Positions 49,444 to 57,976 of a stretch of 64,000 bases of DNA are shown here, piece after piece. Position 1 is the stretch's first letter. Each line of letters starts with the position of its first letter. Position numbers and translations under genes: made by a program. Source of the stretch: JBFKAV01 sp041621405 (GTDB lineage: Bacteria > Pseudomonadota > Alphaproteobacteria > Rhodobacterales > Rhodobacteraceae). The stretch spans positions 18,765 to 82,764 of the forward strand of contig JBFKAV010000002.1 of the NCBI GenBank assembly GCA_041621405.1, given 5' to 3'. The notes under the pieces are model-generated. The model searched no databases, had not been told where the DNA came from, and saw only the letters and a list, made by a program, of their open reading frames with translations.

Positions 49444-50715
49444 CTAGAGTGCCTGCTTCTTGACCCCGCAGAGCAGGCCCGCGGCGATCGAGATCAGCGC
49501 CGCGCCGAAGCTGAACAGGGCGCCCATCTTGGCGGCATCCTGCGCCGCCCCGCCGTCGAACGCGACCGAGGCCAGGAAAAGCGCCACGGTAAAGCCGATC
49601 GCGGCGACGCAGCCCACGACGACGAGGTCGATGATCCGCATGCCGGTGGGCAGTCCCAGTCCCATCGGCCTTGCCGCGAACCAGCCGAACAGCAGGATCC
49701 CGACGGGCTTGCCGACGAGCAGACCGGAGAGCACCAGCCAGGTCGGTGCGCCGATCTCCGAGAACTCTATGCCGGCGTTGAGCAGGCCGAAGAAGAACAG
49801 GATGACCTCGACCGGATGTCTGAGCAGGTGTTCGGCCTGGTTCAGAACGTCGGTCAGGTACTGCTCGGCCTCCGCAAAGATGCCGAAGGCGCGGTCGGCA
49901 TGGGGAATGGCCGGAACGATCGGCAGGAGCCCCAAGGCGGGGTGGATGCCGGATTCCTGAAAGCCGTACCAGCTGAGGCATCCGGCGATGAGGTAGGGCC
50001 AGAACGAGAGCGTCTTGCGCACCCAGCTGGAGTTCGGCCGGACCTGGTTACCGCGATCGAACCTGCGCGGCAGCCAGTTGAACAGCAGGTAGACGGCGAC
50101 CGCCGCGCCCAGCGAAAGCAGCAGCCATTCCGGCGCCAACTCGCCCGAGGGGTAGAAGACGGCAAGGATGATGAGCCCTCCGGCATCGTCGGCGATGGCC
50201 AGCAGGAGAAGGAACCGCACCGCCGGGTGGCCAGCGCCGAAGACGAAGCGGCCAACGAGGTAGGAGAACGCGATGTCGGTGGCGGTGGGAATCGCCCAGC
50301 CGTTCGCCACCTCGCCGAACTTGGCCGGCCCGAGCAGCAGCGCCAGGCCGAGATAGACCGAGACCGGGCCCATCATCCCGCCCAGCGTGGCAATCAGGGG
50401 GGTCAGCGACTTCTTGCCCCTCAGCGAGCCGTTCTCGAGGATGATCGCCTCCCAGACCTCCTTCGCGGCGATGGCGAAGAAGAAGGCCATAAGCACGTCG
50501 TTGACGAGGTAGTGCAGGGTCAGCGTGCGGGTCACCCGGCCGGCCTCGACATGGGCGTGACCGATGAGGAAGTGATCGGCGATCACGAACTCCACGAAGT
50601 CGTGGTAGCCCTCCGGATTCGCATTGGCCCAGATCAGCGCGATCAGGGCGCCCCCGATCAGCAGCAGCGAGTAGCTCGTGAGGAAATCCCAGACGCGATA
50701 CATGCCGCTCGCCAT
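49444..50715 (-). CDS. nhaA: Na+/H+ antiporter NhaA
   Basis: 423 aa with about 12 helices. The unwound TM4 motif ATDIAFSY (Asp at the Na+ site) and the TM5 pair AIADDAGG (D163/D164 of E. coli) are intact. PHPALGLLPIVPAIPHA-type loop and HPVEVILFFFGLLNAGIEFS are family-typical. It exchanges Na+ or Li+ for protons at alkaline pH, fitting a marine or saline habitat. ATG 50715 (MASGMYRVW) is chosen; ATG 50703 is an alternative four residues later. Confidence 0.92.
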   Translation of the reverse strand: MASGMYRVWDFLTSYSLLLIGGALIALIWANANPEGYHDFVEFVIADHFLIGHAHVEAGRVTRTLTLHYLVNDVLMAFFFAIAAKEVWEAIILENGSLRGKKSLTPLIATLGGMMGPVSVYLGLALLLGPAKFGEVANGWAIPTATDIAFSYLVGRFVFGAGHPAVRFLLLLAIADDAGGLIILAVFYPSGELAPEWLLLSLGAAVAVYLLFNWLPRRFDRGNQVRPNSSWVRKTLSFWPYLIAGCLSWYGFQESGIHPALGLLPIVPAIPHADRAFGIFAEAEQYLTDVLNQAEHLLRHPVEVILFFFGLLNAGIEFSEIGAPTWLVLSGLLVGKPVGILLFGWFAARPMGLGLPTGMRIIDLVVVGCVAAIGFTVALFLASVAFDGGAAQDAAKMGALFSFGAALISIAAGLLCGVKKQAL

Positions 50716-50805
50716 GCCCCCGTTCCGGACCCGATATCGGATCGGATTGTGTGGAGCAACGGTGTCGGGCTTTTCTCCGCGCCCGCCGCGCCTATGCTGT
50801 GGCCG

Positions 50806-51420
50806 ATGCGATCCGGTGACATGTCCTCCGCCAGCCTTCGCCGCGAGATTGCGGCCTGCCGCCTCTGCGCGGATCGCTTCGCCGCCACGGCGACCGCCCA
50901 CGCGCCGCGCCCGGTGGTCTGGTTCCGCCCCTCGGCGCGGATCCTGATTGCGGGTCAGGCGCCGGGCCTGCTGGTGCACAAGGCGGGCCGGCCCTTTGCC
51001 GACCCTTCGGGCGATCGGCTGCGCGCCTGGCTCGGGATGTCCGAGGTCGAGTTCTACGACCGCTCCCGCGTCGCCGTGGTGCCGATGGCGTTCTGTTTCC
51101 CGGGCTACAACGCCAGCGGCGCGGACCTGCCGCCGCCGCCTATCTGCGCCCGCACCTGGCACGCCCAGGTGATGCGGGCGATGCCGAGGCTCGGGCTCCG
51201 GCTGCTGGTCGGCGCACATGCCCAGCGCTGGCACCTCGGCCGGCAAGGCGGCGTGACCGAGACCGTGCGCGGCTGGCGCGCGCACGCACCCGGGTGCTTT
51301 CCCTTGCCGCACCCGTCGTGGCGGAATACGGCCTGGTTGAAGCGCAACCCCTGGTTCGACTCCGAGCTCGTCCCCGCGCTGAGGGCGCGGGTGCGCGAGG
51401 TGCTGGAGGCGAAGGACTGA
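50806..51420 (+). CDS. Uracil-DNA glycosylase superfamily protein with a predicted 4Fe-4S site
   Basis: 204 aa from ATG 50806 (in-frame ATGs at 50794 and 50821 are alternatives). C18-x2-C21 (CRLCADR) and C97-x16-C114 (CFPG...PPIC) reproduce the four-cysteine layout of Fe-S family 4/5 UDGs. Motif 1 is GQAPGLLVHKAGRPFADPSG and motif 2 is HPSWRN. Residues differ enough from UdgA that the lesion preference is uncertain. It is divergent from nhaA and overlaps the SseB start by one base. Confidence 0.8.
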   Translation: MRSGDMSSASLRREIAACRLCADRFAATATAHAPRPVVWFRPSARILIAGQAPGLLVHKAGRPFADPSGDRLRAWLGMSEVEFYDRSRVAVVPMAFCFPGYNASGADLPPPPICARTWHAQVMRAMPRLGLRLLVGAHAQRWHLGRQGGVTETVRGWRAHAPGCFPLPHPSWRNTAWLKRNPWFDSELVPALRARVREVLEAKD

Positions 51421-52199
51421 TGCAGACCCCGCTCGACCGTGCCCATGAAGCGATGCAGGCAGCGCTCGAGGATAACCGGACCAGGCTCGGCTTCTTCGAA
51501 CGCCTCGCCGATGCCGAGCTCTTCGTGCTGCTCGCCGGCGAGCCCGGGGACGAAAGCCTCGATCCGGAGGTCTTTCAGGTCGAGGGCGGGCGCTACGTGC
51601 TGGCCTTCGACCGCGAGGAGCGGCTCGCCGTCTTTGCCAGCCGGCCGGCACCCTATGCCGCGCTTCCCGGCCGGGCGCTCGTCGCGATTTTGGCGCCGCA
51701 GGGGCTTGGCCTTGGCCTCAATCTCGGCACCCCGTCCGAGACGCTCCTGCCGTCCGAGGCGCTGGTCTGGCTCGCCGACATGCTCGGGCGCAGGGGGCCG
51801 GAAGAAGTGGAAGCGCGCCCGGAGGAAATCCGTCCGCCCGCGGGGCTGCCCGAGGCACTGATCGAGGCGCTCGCGGTCAAGCTCGCGCTCGCCGAGGGCC
51901 TGGCCCGCGCCGCCTGGCTCGCCGGCGTCAGCTACCAAGACGGCCGCCGCGGCCACCTGCTGGCCTTCGTTGGCGCCGCGCCCGGCGCCAGGGCCGCGTT
52001 GGCGCGCGCCGTCTCCGAGGCGCTCGTCTTCTCCGGCATCGAGGCGGGCGCGCTCGATGTCGCCTTTCTCGACGACTCCGACCTCTCCCTGGACCGGTTC
52101 AAAAGGGTTGGGCTCGGCTTCGAGATCCCCGCACCTGCAGCGGCTGAGCAACCACACGCGCCGGGCAGCGATCCCGACCGCCCGCCGCGCCTGCGCTGA
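51420..52199 (+). CDS. SseB-family protein
   Basis: 259 aa. The SseB N-terminal domain is seen as TRLGFFERLADAELFVLLAGE, then YVLAFDREERLAVFA and LVAILAPQGLGLGLNLG; the C-terminal half is a second helical/beta domain (RGHLLAFVGAAPGARAALARAVSEAL). E. coli SseB is an enhanced serine sensitivity protein with unclear biochemistry. The ATG shares its A with the glycosylase stop codon (TGATG). A two-hairpin repeat begins 11 bp after its stop. Confidence 0.83.
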   Translation: MQTPLDRAHEAMQAALEDNRTRLGFFERLADAELFVLLAGEPGDESLDPEVFQVEGGRYVLAFDREERLAVFASRPAPYAALPGRALVAILAPQGLGLGLNLGTPSETLLPSEALVWLADMLGRRGPEEVEARPEEIRPPAGLPEALIEALAVKLALAEGLARAAWLAGVSYQDGRRGHLLAFVGAAPGARAALARAVSEALVFSGIEAGALDVAFLDDSDLSLDRFKRVGLGFEIPAPAAAEQPHAPGSDPDRPPRLR

Positions 52200-52210
52200 G
52201 CACCACGCCT

Positions 52211-52282
52211 GCGCGGAGACGGGAGCACTCCCTCCTCTCGTCACCGATCGAAGATCGGTTCCTCGAGTTGGGCCGGGCGCCG
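52211..52282 (+). repeat. Two-hairpin intergenic repeat, copy 4 (diverged)
   Basis: GGGAG-CA-CTCCC, then CCTCCTCTCG, then the hairpin ACCGATC-GAA-GATCGGT, then CTCGAGTTGGGC. The linker is conserved with the other copies while both stems have different but self-complementary sequence. It begins 11 bp after the SseB stop, in sense. Confidence 0.5.
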
Positions 52283-52350
52283 CGCTGACGCGCGGCCTGG
52301 AACACCAAACACCCGGAGGAGATGCCTGAAAACAAAGAACTTCGAGGGTG

Positions 52351-52380
52351 CGCTTCACCTTCGTGTAAGTATCCCCGCAG
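52351..52380 (-). repeat. Possible Rhodobacterales-type short repeat
   Basis: On the minus strand CTGCGGGGATACTTACACGA and then AGGTGAAGCG resemble a short intergenic motif (GGGGATA...GAA) I associate with Rhodobacteraceae genomes from memory. It sits between the two head-to-head two-hairpin repeats. Confidence 0.3.
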
Positions 52381-52382
52381 GA

Positions 52383-52449
52383 GGCTTATCCGAGCCCGCG
52401 CGCCGAAGGCGAGGGGCGAGACAAGGATCTTGCGGCCGAAGGCCGCGCC
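52383..52449 (-). repeat. Two-hairpin intergenic repeat, copy 3
   Basis: On the minus strand GCGGCC-TTC-GGCCGC, linker AAGATCCTTGTCTCG, second hairpin CGCC-TTC-GGCG, then GGGCTCGG. It is near-identical to the copy at 17388 and begins 13 bp past the stop of the reductase at 52463, in sense. With copy 4 it forms an inverted pair. Confidence 0.6.
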
Positions 52450-52462
52450 GCATGGCTAGCGA

Positions 52463-53392
52463 TCAGTAGCCCGCGCGGCGGTCGACGAGATAGAGCATGG
52501 GCTCGCCTGCCTCGCAGCGGCGGATGTTCTCGGCAATCACCCGGCTCGCACTCTCTGGTCGAGTCTCAGAGGCGATGTGCGGCGTCACCGTGACCTTCGG
52601 ATGGCTCCAGAACGGGTGCCCCGGCGGCAGCGGCTCCTGCCGGAAGGCGTCGAGCGTGGCATGGCCGATGTCGCCCTTGTCGAGCGCCGCGATCAGCGCG
52701 TCGTCGTCGATCAGCGCGCCGCGGCCGGGATTGACGATGACCGCACCTTCCGGGAGCCGGCCGAGCCGATCGGCATCCATCAGGTTCTCGGTGGCTTGGG
52801 TGAGCGGCAGGAGCAGCACGAGGATCTCGGCCTCGGCCAGGGTGTCGAACAGGCCCTCGCCGCCGGAACGGCAGCGCACGCCCGGAACCGCCTTCTGCCG
52901 CCGGCTCCAGCCGACAACGCGGAAGCGCAGGCCGGCCAGCGCTTCGGCGCAGGCCGCGCCGAGCTCGCCGAGACCGAGGATCCCCACGGTGCGCTCGCGC
53001 GCGAGCGGCGGCACGTCGACTCGCCAGACCCCGTTCAGCCCGTGGATGTGGCGGTCCATCCCGAGATGGTGGCGCAGCACGTGGCCGGTGACGTATTCGA
53101 CCATCCCCTCGGTCAGCGCCGGGTCGACCATCCGGGCCAGGGGCTGTGTCAGCGTCGGGTTTCCGACCACGTTCTCGACCCCGGCCCAGAGGTTCAAAAC
53201 CGCCTTGGCGCGGGTGAAGGGCCGGAAATCCTCGACCGGCCCGTTCGGGGCGAAAACGATGTAGTCGACCTCCGCGGGCTCCGCCTCGCACACCACGCGG
53301 GCCTCGAGTCCGGCCTCGGCGATGGCCCGGGGCAGGTGGTCGCGGTAGGCGGGCCAGCGGGCCTCTCCGGCGGCGAACAGAACGGTGCGCAC
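52463..53392 (-). CDS. ghrA: Glyoxylate/hydroxypyruvate reductase A (D-2-hydroxyacid dehydrogenase)
   Basis: 309 aa. The NAD(P)-binding motif is GILGLGELGAACAEAL, the catalytic Arg lies in NPGRGALIDDDAL, the Glu in LDAFRQEPLPPGHPFW and the His in VTPHIASETRP. The GhrA subgroup is indicated by the WAGVENVVGNP segment. It reduces glyoxylate and hydroxypyruvate. It sits 7 bp after rodA at the end of the cell-shape operon, an association that probably reflects co-transcription rather than shared function. Confidence 0.88.
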   Translation of the reverse strand: MRTVLFAAGEARWPAYRDHLPRAIAEAGLEARVVCEAEPAEVDYIVFAPNGPVEDFRPFTRAKAVLNLWAGVENVVGNPTLTQPLARMVDPALTEGMVEYVTGHVLRHHLGMDRHIHGLNGVWRVDVPPLARERTVGILGLGELGAACAEALAGLRFRVVGWSRRQKAVPGVRCRSGGEGLFDTLAEAEILVLLLPLTQATENLMDADRLGRLPEGAVIVNPGRGALIDDDALIAALDKGDIGHATLDAFRQEPLPPGHPFWSHPKVTVTPHIASETRPESASRVIAENIRRCEAGEPMLYLVDRRAGY

Positions 53393-53399
53393 GGTCCGG

Positions 53400-54539
53400 C
53401 TACCTCGGGCGGTGGATATGGGCGCTCTGCACGAGGCCGAAGGCGAGCAGCAGCACCATCATCGCCGAGCCGCCGTAGGAGACGAGCGGCAAGGGTACGC
53501 CGACGACTGGCGCAAGACCCATGACCATCGCCATGTTGATGCCGAAGTAGAGGAAGAAGGCAACGGCGATCCCGAGCGTCAGGAGCGAGGCGAAGCGATC
53601 CTTGGTGGTGAGCGCCGAGACCACGCAGAAGCCGATGATCAGCGCGTAGAGCGCCAGCAGCGAGAACGCGCCGACGAAGCCGAATTCCTCGGCCAGCGTC
53701 GTGAAAATGAAGTCGGTGTGCTTCTCGGGGAGAAAGTTGAGCCGCGACTGGGTGCCCTGCATGAAGCCGCGCCCAGTCCAGCCGCCGGAGCCGAGCGCGA
53801 TCTTCGCCTGGGTGATGTGGTAGCCCGCGCCGAGCGGGTCGGAGCCGGGATCGAGGAAGGTGTCGATGCGGCGGTACTGGTAATCCTCGAGCAGCTGCCA
53901 GGGCGTGCCGCGCGAGGTCAGCACGGCCGTCACCAGGCCGGCGCCGGCGGCCAGGAGAGGGCCGAAGTAGAACCAGCTCACGCCGGCCGCGAACACCACC
54001 GCGCCGCCGCCAAGCAGCAGCAGGATCGCGGTGCCGAGGTCGGGCTGGCGGATCACCAGAGCCACCGGGATCAGGATCAGCACCACCGGCAGGAGCACGT
54101 AGAGCGGGTGCGAGGTCTTGCGGATGTCGAGCCAGTCGTAATAGGCGGCGAGAAGCATCACCAGCGTGATCTTCATGAGCTCCGAGGGCTGCAGCCGGAT
54201 GAAGCCGAGGTCGATCCAGCGCTGCGCGCCCATGCCCGTGTCGCCGACGAATTCGACAGCGACCAGGAGCAGGATCGAGAGCCCGTAGGCCACCGCCGCC
54301 ATGTTGCGCCAGAACCAGATCGGGACCAAGGCCACGGCGAACATCATGACGAGACCCGCGGCGAAGCGCTTCATCTGCGGCTCGGCCCAGCGCGAGAGAT
54401 CGCCGCCGGCGACCGAGTAGAGCATCAGGAAGCCGATCCCCGCCACCGCACAGAGCAGAACCACCAGCGCCCAGTTCAGGTAAAGCACCTTGCTCAGCCC
54501 GCTCGGCACCCGCTTGACGGAATATTCGAGGTAGCTCAT
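53400..54539 (-). CDS. rodA: Rod shape-determining protein RodA (SEDS glycosyltransferase)
   Basis: 379 aa with about 10 transmembrane helices. SEDS motifs: QRWIDLGFIRLQPSELMKI, QPDLGTAILLL and the C-terminal GVPLPLVSYGGSAM. RodA polymerises lipid II glycan strands in the elongasome together with PBP2. Its start overlaps the mrdA stop (ATGA). Confidence 0.94.
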   Translation of the reverse strand: MSYLEYSVKRVPSGLSKVLYLNWALVVLLCAVAGIGFLMLYSVAGGDLSRWAEPQMKRFAAGLVMMFAVALVPIWFWRNMAAVAYGLSILLLVAVEFVGDTGMGAQRWIDLGFIRLQPSELMKITLVMLLAAYYDWLDIRKTSHPLYVLLPVVLILIPVALVIRQPDLGTAILLLLGGGAVVFAAGVSWFYFGPLLAAGAGLVTAVLTSRGTPWQLLEDYQYRRIDTFLDPGSDPLGAGYHITQAKIALGSGGWTGRGFMQGTQSRLNFLPEKHTDFIFTTLAEEFGFVGAFSLLALYALIIGFCVVSALTTKDRFASLLTLGIAVAFFLYFGINMAMVMGLAPVVGVPLPLVSYGGSAMMVLLLAFGLVQSAHIHRPR

Positions 54540-56479
54540 GCGCGGCTCGCCCCGGCGGGCGCCTCCTCCGGTTCGCGGAGCGGCAGCTCCTCCTGCATCG
54601 TGCGGATCCGGGGCCGCTGGCTCTCGGGATAGGCCGTGAGCGGCGGCAGCTCGCCGTAGAGCGCCTGCAGCGCGAGGTCGCGCGCGATCGGCGCGGCGGC
54701 CGCAGCGCCGCCGCCGCCGTGCTCGACGACCACCGAAACCGCGATCTCAGCCGCCTCTGCGGGGGCGAATCCCACGAACAACGCATGGTCGCGGCGGTTC
54801 CACGGCAGGTCCTCGTTGCGGGTGACACCGGCAGTACGCTCGGCGGCGGTGATGTTACGCACCTGGCTGGTGCCGGTCTTGCCGGCCAACCGCTTGCCAT
54901 CCTCGACGACGCGCGAGCCGTAGGCGGTGCCGCGCCGGTCGCTCGTCACCCCGGCCAACGCCTCGCGCACCAGCCGCAGGTGTGTCTCGGCGATACCAAG
55001 ACCGGCGAAGGCCGGAGCCGGCTCCTCGACGCCGCCCACGGATTTCACCAGCCGCGGGACCACTGCCTTGCCCGAGGCGATCCGCGCCGCCATCACCGCG
55101 AGCTGAAGGGGCGTGGCCAAGACGTAGCCCTGGCCGATCGCGGCGTTGAGCGAATCGCCGATCAGCCACTCCTCGCCGCGCCGCTCGCGCTTCCAGAGCC
55201 GCGACGGGACCAGCCCCTCGGCCACCGCGGACATCGGGATGTCGAAGCGCTCGCCGAGGCCGAGGCGACGCGCCATGGCGGCGATCCCCTCGATGCCGAC
55301 CCGCATGGCCATCTCGTAATAGTAGACGTCGCAGCTCTCCACGAGGCTCTTGCGCAGGTTGACCCGTCCGTGCCCGCCGCGCGACCAGCAGTGGAAACGC
55401 CGCCCGCTCACCTCGCGGAAGCCGTTGCAGACGATGCTCTCTTCCGGATCGACAAGCCCCGCCTCGAGCGCGGCGAGCGTCAACACCATCTTGAAGGTCG
55501 AACCGGGCGGGTAGGCGCCCTGCACCGTCTTGTCGGCCAGCGGGCGGTGGTCGTTTCCGGTCAGCGCGTCGTAGTCGGCCACCGAGATGCCACGCACGAA
55601 AAGATTGGGGTCGAAGGACGGCGCCGAGGTGATCGACAGGAGGTCGCCGGTTGCGACGTCGATCACGATCGCGGCGGCGCTTTCCTCGCCGAGCCTGGCG
55701 CGGATGAAGTTCTGCAGCCGGTGGTCGATCGTGAGCTGGATGTCCTGTCCGGGGATGCCCTCCTCGCGGTCGAGCTCGCGCATCACCCGTCCGGCGGCGT
55801 TCACCTCGATCCGCTTCGATCCTGCCCTGCCGCGCAGAACCTTCTCCATCCGCGCCTCGACGCCGATCTTGCCGATCTGGAAGCGCGGGATCTGCAGCAG
55901 GGGATCGGGGTCGTCCAGCCGCTCGAGGTCGTAGTCGCTGGCCGGTCCGACGTAGCCCAGCACATGGGCGAAGTCGGGTCCGAGGGGGTAGATCCGCGAC
56001 AGCCCGACCTCCGGCGTGACCCCGGGCAGCGCCGGCGCGTTCACGGCCACCGCCGAGATCGCCTCCCAGCTCACCCGGTCGGCGATTGTCACCGGCACGA
56101 ACGGGCTTCGACGCTCGACCTCCTTCAGCGCTCGCTCCAGGTCGTCGTCGTCGAGCGCCACGATCTCCTTCAGCCGCTCGATCACCGCCGGCACGTCGCG
56201 CGCGTCCTCGCGCACGATGACGATGCGATAGTTCTGCTCGTTGCCGGCCACGAGCGTGCCGTTCCGGTCGAAGACCTGGCCGCGCGCCGGCGGGATCAGG
56301 CGGATGTTGACCCGGTTCTCCTCGGCCAGGAGCCGGAACTGGTCAGCCTGCTCGAGCTGCATGTAGCGCATCCTGAGTCCGAGCACGCCGGCGGAAGCCA
56401 GCATCGAGCTGCCCAGGATCAGCCCGCGCCGGGTGATGGTGCGGGCGCTTTCCTCGGTGTCGCGGTGCGTGCGCCTCAC
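54536..56479 (-). CDS. mrdA: Penicillin-binding protein 2 (elongasome transpeptidase)
   Basis: 647 aa. N-terminal anchor (GLILGSSMLASAGVLGLRM), dimerisation domain from about 60, and transpeptidase domain with the acylated serine in GSTFK (PPGSTFKMVL), SCD (VESCDVYYYE) and KTGTS (LAGKTGTSQV). It crosslinks side-wall peptidoglycan. It is located between mreD and rodA with short overlaps on both sides. Confidence 0.94.
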   Translation of the reverse strand: MRRTHRDTEESARTITRRGLILGSSMLASAGVLGLRMRYMQLEQADQFRLLAEENRVNIRLIPPARGQVFDRNGTLVAGNEQNYRIVIVREDARDVPAVIERLKEIVALDDDDLERALKEVERRSPFVPVTIADRVSWEAISAVAVNAPALPGVTPEVGLSRIYPLGPDFAHVLGYVGPASDYDLERLDDPDPLLQIPRFQIGKIGVEARMEKVLRGRAGSKRIEVNAAGRVMRELDREEGIPGQDIQLTIDHRLQNFIRARLGEESAAAIVIDVATGDLLSITSAPSFDPNLFVRGISVADYDALTGNDHRPLADKTVQGAYPPGSTFKMVLTLAALEAGLVDPEESIVCNGFREVSGRRFHCWSRGGHGRVNLRKSLVESCDVYYYEMAMRVGIEGIAAMARRLGLGERFDIPMSAVAEGLVPSRLWKRERRGEEWLIGDSLNAAIGQGYVLATPLQLAVMAARIASGKAVVPRLVKSVGGVEEPAPAFAGLGIAETHLRLVREALAGVTSDRRGTAYGSRVVEDGKRLAGKTGTSQVRNITAAERTAGVTRNEDLPWNRRDHALFVGFAPAEAAEIAVSVVVEHGGGGAAAAAPIARDLALQALYGELPPLTAYPESQRPRIRTMQEELPLREPEEAPAGASRA

Positions 56480-57015
56480 GGCCGCCTCCCGATCGCGTCA
56501 ACCTCGCCTGGCATCGCGCGCCTGAGCCCGAATCCGAACCTGAGCGCGGCGACGACCGCGGGGTAGACCAGAAGTGTGACGAGGCTGTTGAGGAGCGCAA
56601 CTCCGATCGGGGCCTTCGGCACCACGAATATCCAGAGCAACAGACTCTCGGCCAGCGTCGCGGCAAGCAGCACCAGCGCGATCAGCGCCCATTCCAGCGG
56701 AAACGGCAGGTCGTAGGTCGGCCCCTGGCGGGAACGCAGGAACTCGGTGGCCATCAGAACGATCAGCGTCCAGAGCCCCGGTGCCCTGAGGAACATCAGG
56801 TCGCACACCAGGAACACCGCGACGATCAGCAGCGGCGGCACCTGCTCGGGGCGACGCACCACCCAGGCGAGCGTGACCGCGAGCAGCAGGTCGGGCGCGG
56901 CGAAGTCGCCCGGTGAGCTGTCGAGCGGCAGGAGCCTCACGAAGACGATGAGGCAGGCGATCAGCAGGTAAGTGCCGCGCCCTGCCCAGAGTCTCAGCGT
57001 GATCGGATCACCCAT
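56476..57015 (-). CDS. mreD: Rod shape-determining protein MreD
   Basis: 179 aa with about five to six transmembrane helices (YLLIACLIVFVRLLPL, LLLAVTLAWVVR, PPLLIVAVFLVCDLMFL and others). The sequence is poorly conserved, as is usual for MreD; the assignment rests on topology and on the mreC-mreD-mrdA order. ATG 57015 is chosen, inside the mreC end (8-bp overlap). It is a membrane partner of MreC in the elongasome. Confidence 0.85.
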   Translation of the reverse strand: MGDPITLRLWAGRGTYLLIACLIVFVRLLPLDSSPGDFAAPDLLLAVTLAWVVRRPEQVPPLLIVAVFLVCDLMFLRAPGLWTLIVLMATEFLRSRQGPTYDLPFPLEWALIALVLLAATLAESLLLWIFVVPKAPIGVALLNSLVTLLVYPAVVAALRFGFGLRRAMPGEVDAIGRRP

Positions 57016-57946
57016 CGCCGGCCTCCGCGGGTTCCGCAGCGACCTCGGGTTCCGGCACCGGGACGGGCACCGGGCGGTCAAACGGCGCGGGCGGTGCGAC
57101 GAGGCCGCCGGGGTCCTCGATTCGCGGGACCGGGCGAGAGCGCAGGACGCGCAGGAAGTCGAGCCGCTCGTAATCGGCCGCGAGCCGCACCCGGAGCCGG
57201 CCGTCGGCACCCTGGGCGACCTGGCCCACCAGCAGGTCGGCGGGAAACATGCCGCCGTCGCCCGAGCTCACCACCCGATCGCCAGGGCGCACAAGGTCGG
57301 GATTCTCCAAGAACTCCACCGGCGGCGCGGCCGAGTTGTCGCCCGCAAGCAGCGCGCGCTGGCCCGAGGGCTGGATCGTCACCGGGATCCGGCTGTTCGA
57401 ATCGGTTAAGAGGATTACCCGCGAGGTGGCCTCGCCCACCCCAGAGATCCTGCCCACCAGGCCGAGCCCGTCCATCGTCGCCCAGCCGTCCCGGATGCCG
57501 TCGCGGCTGCCGACGTTGAGCAGCACCGACTGCCGGAACGGCGAGCCAACATCGGCCATCACCACGCCGGTCACGTAGGTGAGCTGTGGGTCGAGCCGGA
57601 CGTTGTTAAGGTCGAGAAGCCGGGCGTTCTTCTGCTCGAGTTGCAACGCAGCCTCGCGCCATGCGCGCATCTGCTGCAACTCGCGCCTCAGCTCCTGGTT
57701 CTGCTCGTAAAGACTGGCGTAGCTCTGCGCCGCATCCACCATGTCGGCGAGCCGCGTGAACGGAGCCATCGCCCAGTCGAAGCTCGGCACCACCCGGTCG
57801 ACCAGTGCTGCGCGCAGGCGCTCGACCCTCGGGCTGTCGATCCGCCACAAGAGGAACAGGCCGATCAGTGCCAGCGCCAGCCCACCGATCAGGAGGCGCC
57901 GGATTGGGCGGACGAACTCGTCGCTATTCTGCCGGTCACGGGCCAA
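57008..57946 (-). CDS. mreC: Rod shape-determining protein MreC
   Basis: 312 aa. A single N-terminal transmembrane helix (LLIGGLALALIGLFLLWRI, about 18-36) and a coiled coil (SLYEQNQELRRELQQMRAWREAALQLEQKNARL, about 78-110) precede the beta-barrel domain (TGVVMADVGSPFRQSVLLNVGSRDGI, then NPDLVRPGDRVVSSGDGGMFPADLLVG). The tail is Pro/Glu-rich. MreC is the periplasmic scaffold that activates PBP2. Confidence 0.94.
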   Translation of the reverse strand: MARDRQNSDEFVRPIRRLLIGGLALALIGLFLLWRIDSPRVERLRAALVDRVVPSFDWAMAPFTRLADMVDAAQSYASLYEQNQELRRELQQMRAWREAALQLEQKNARLLDLNNVRLDPQLTYVTGVVMADVGSPFRQSVLLNVGSRDGIRDGWATMDGLGLVGRISGVGEATSRVILLTDSNSRIPVTIQPSGQRALLAGDNSAAPPVEFLENPDLVRPGDRVVSSGDGGMFPADLLVGQVAQGADGRLRVRLAADYERLDFLRVLRSRPVPRIEDPGGLVAPPAPFDRPVPVPVPEPEVAAEPAEAGDG

Positions 57947-57976
57947 GGGGACCCTCGCGTCGGATCGGGAGCAGGA

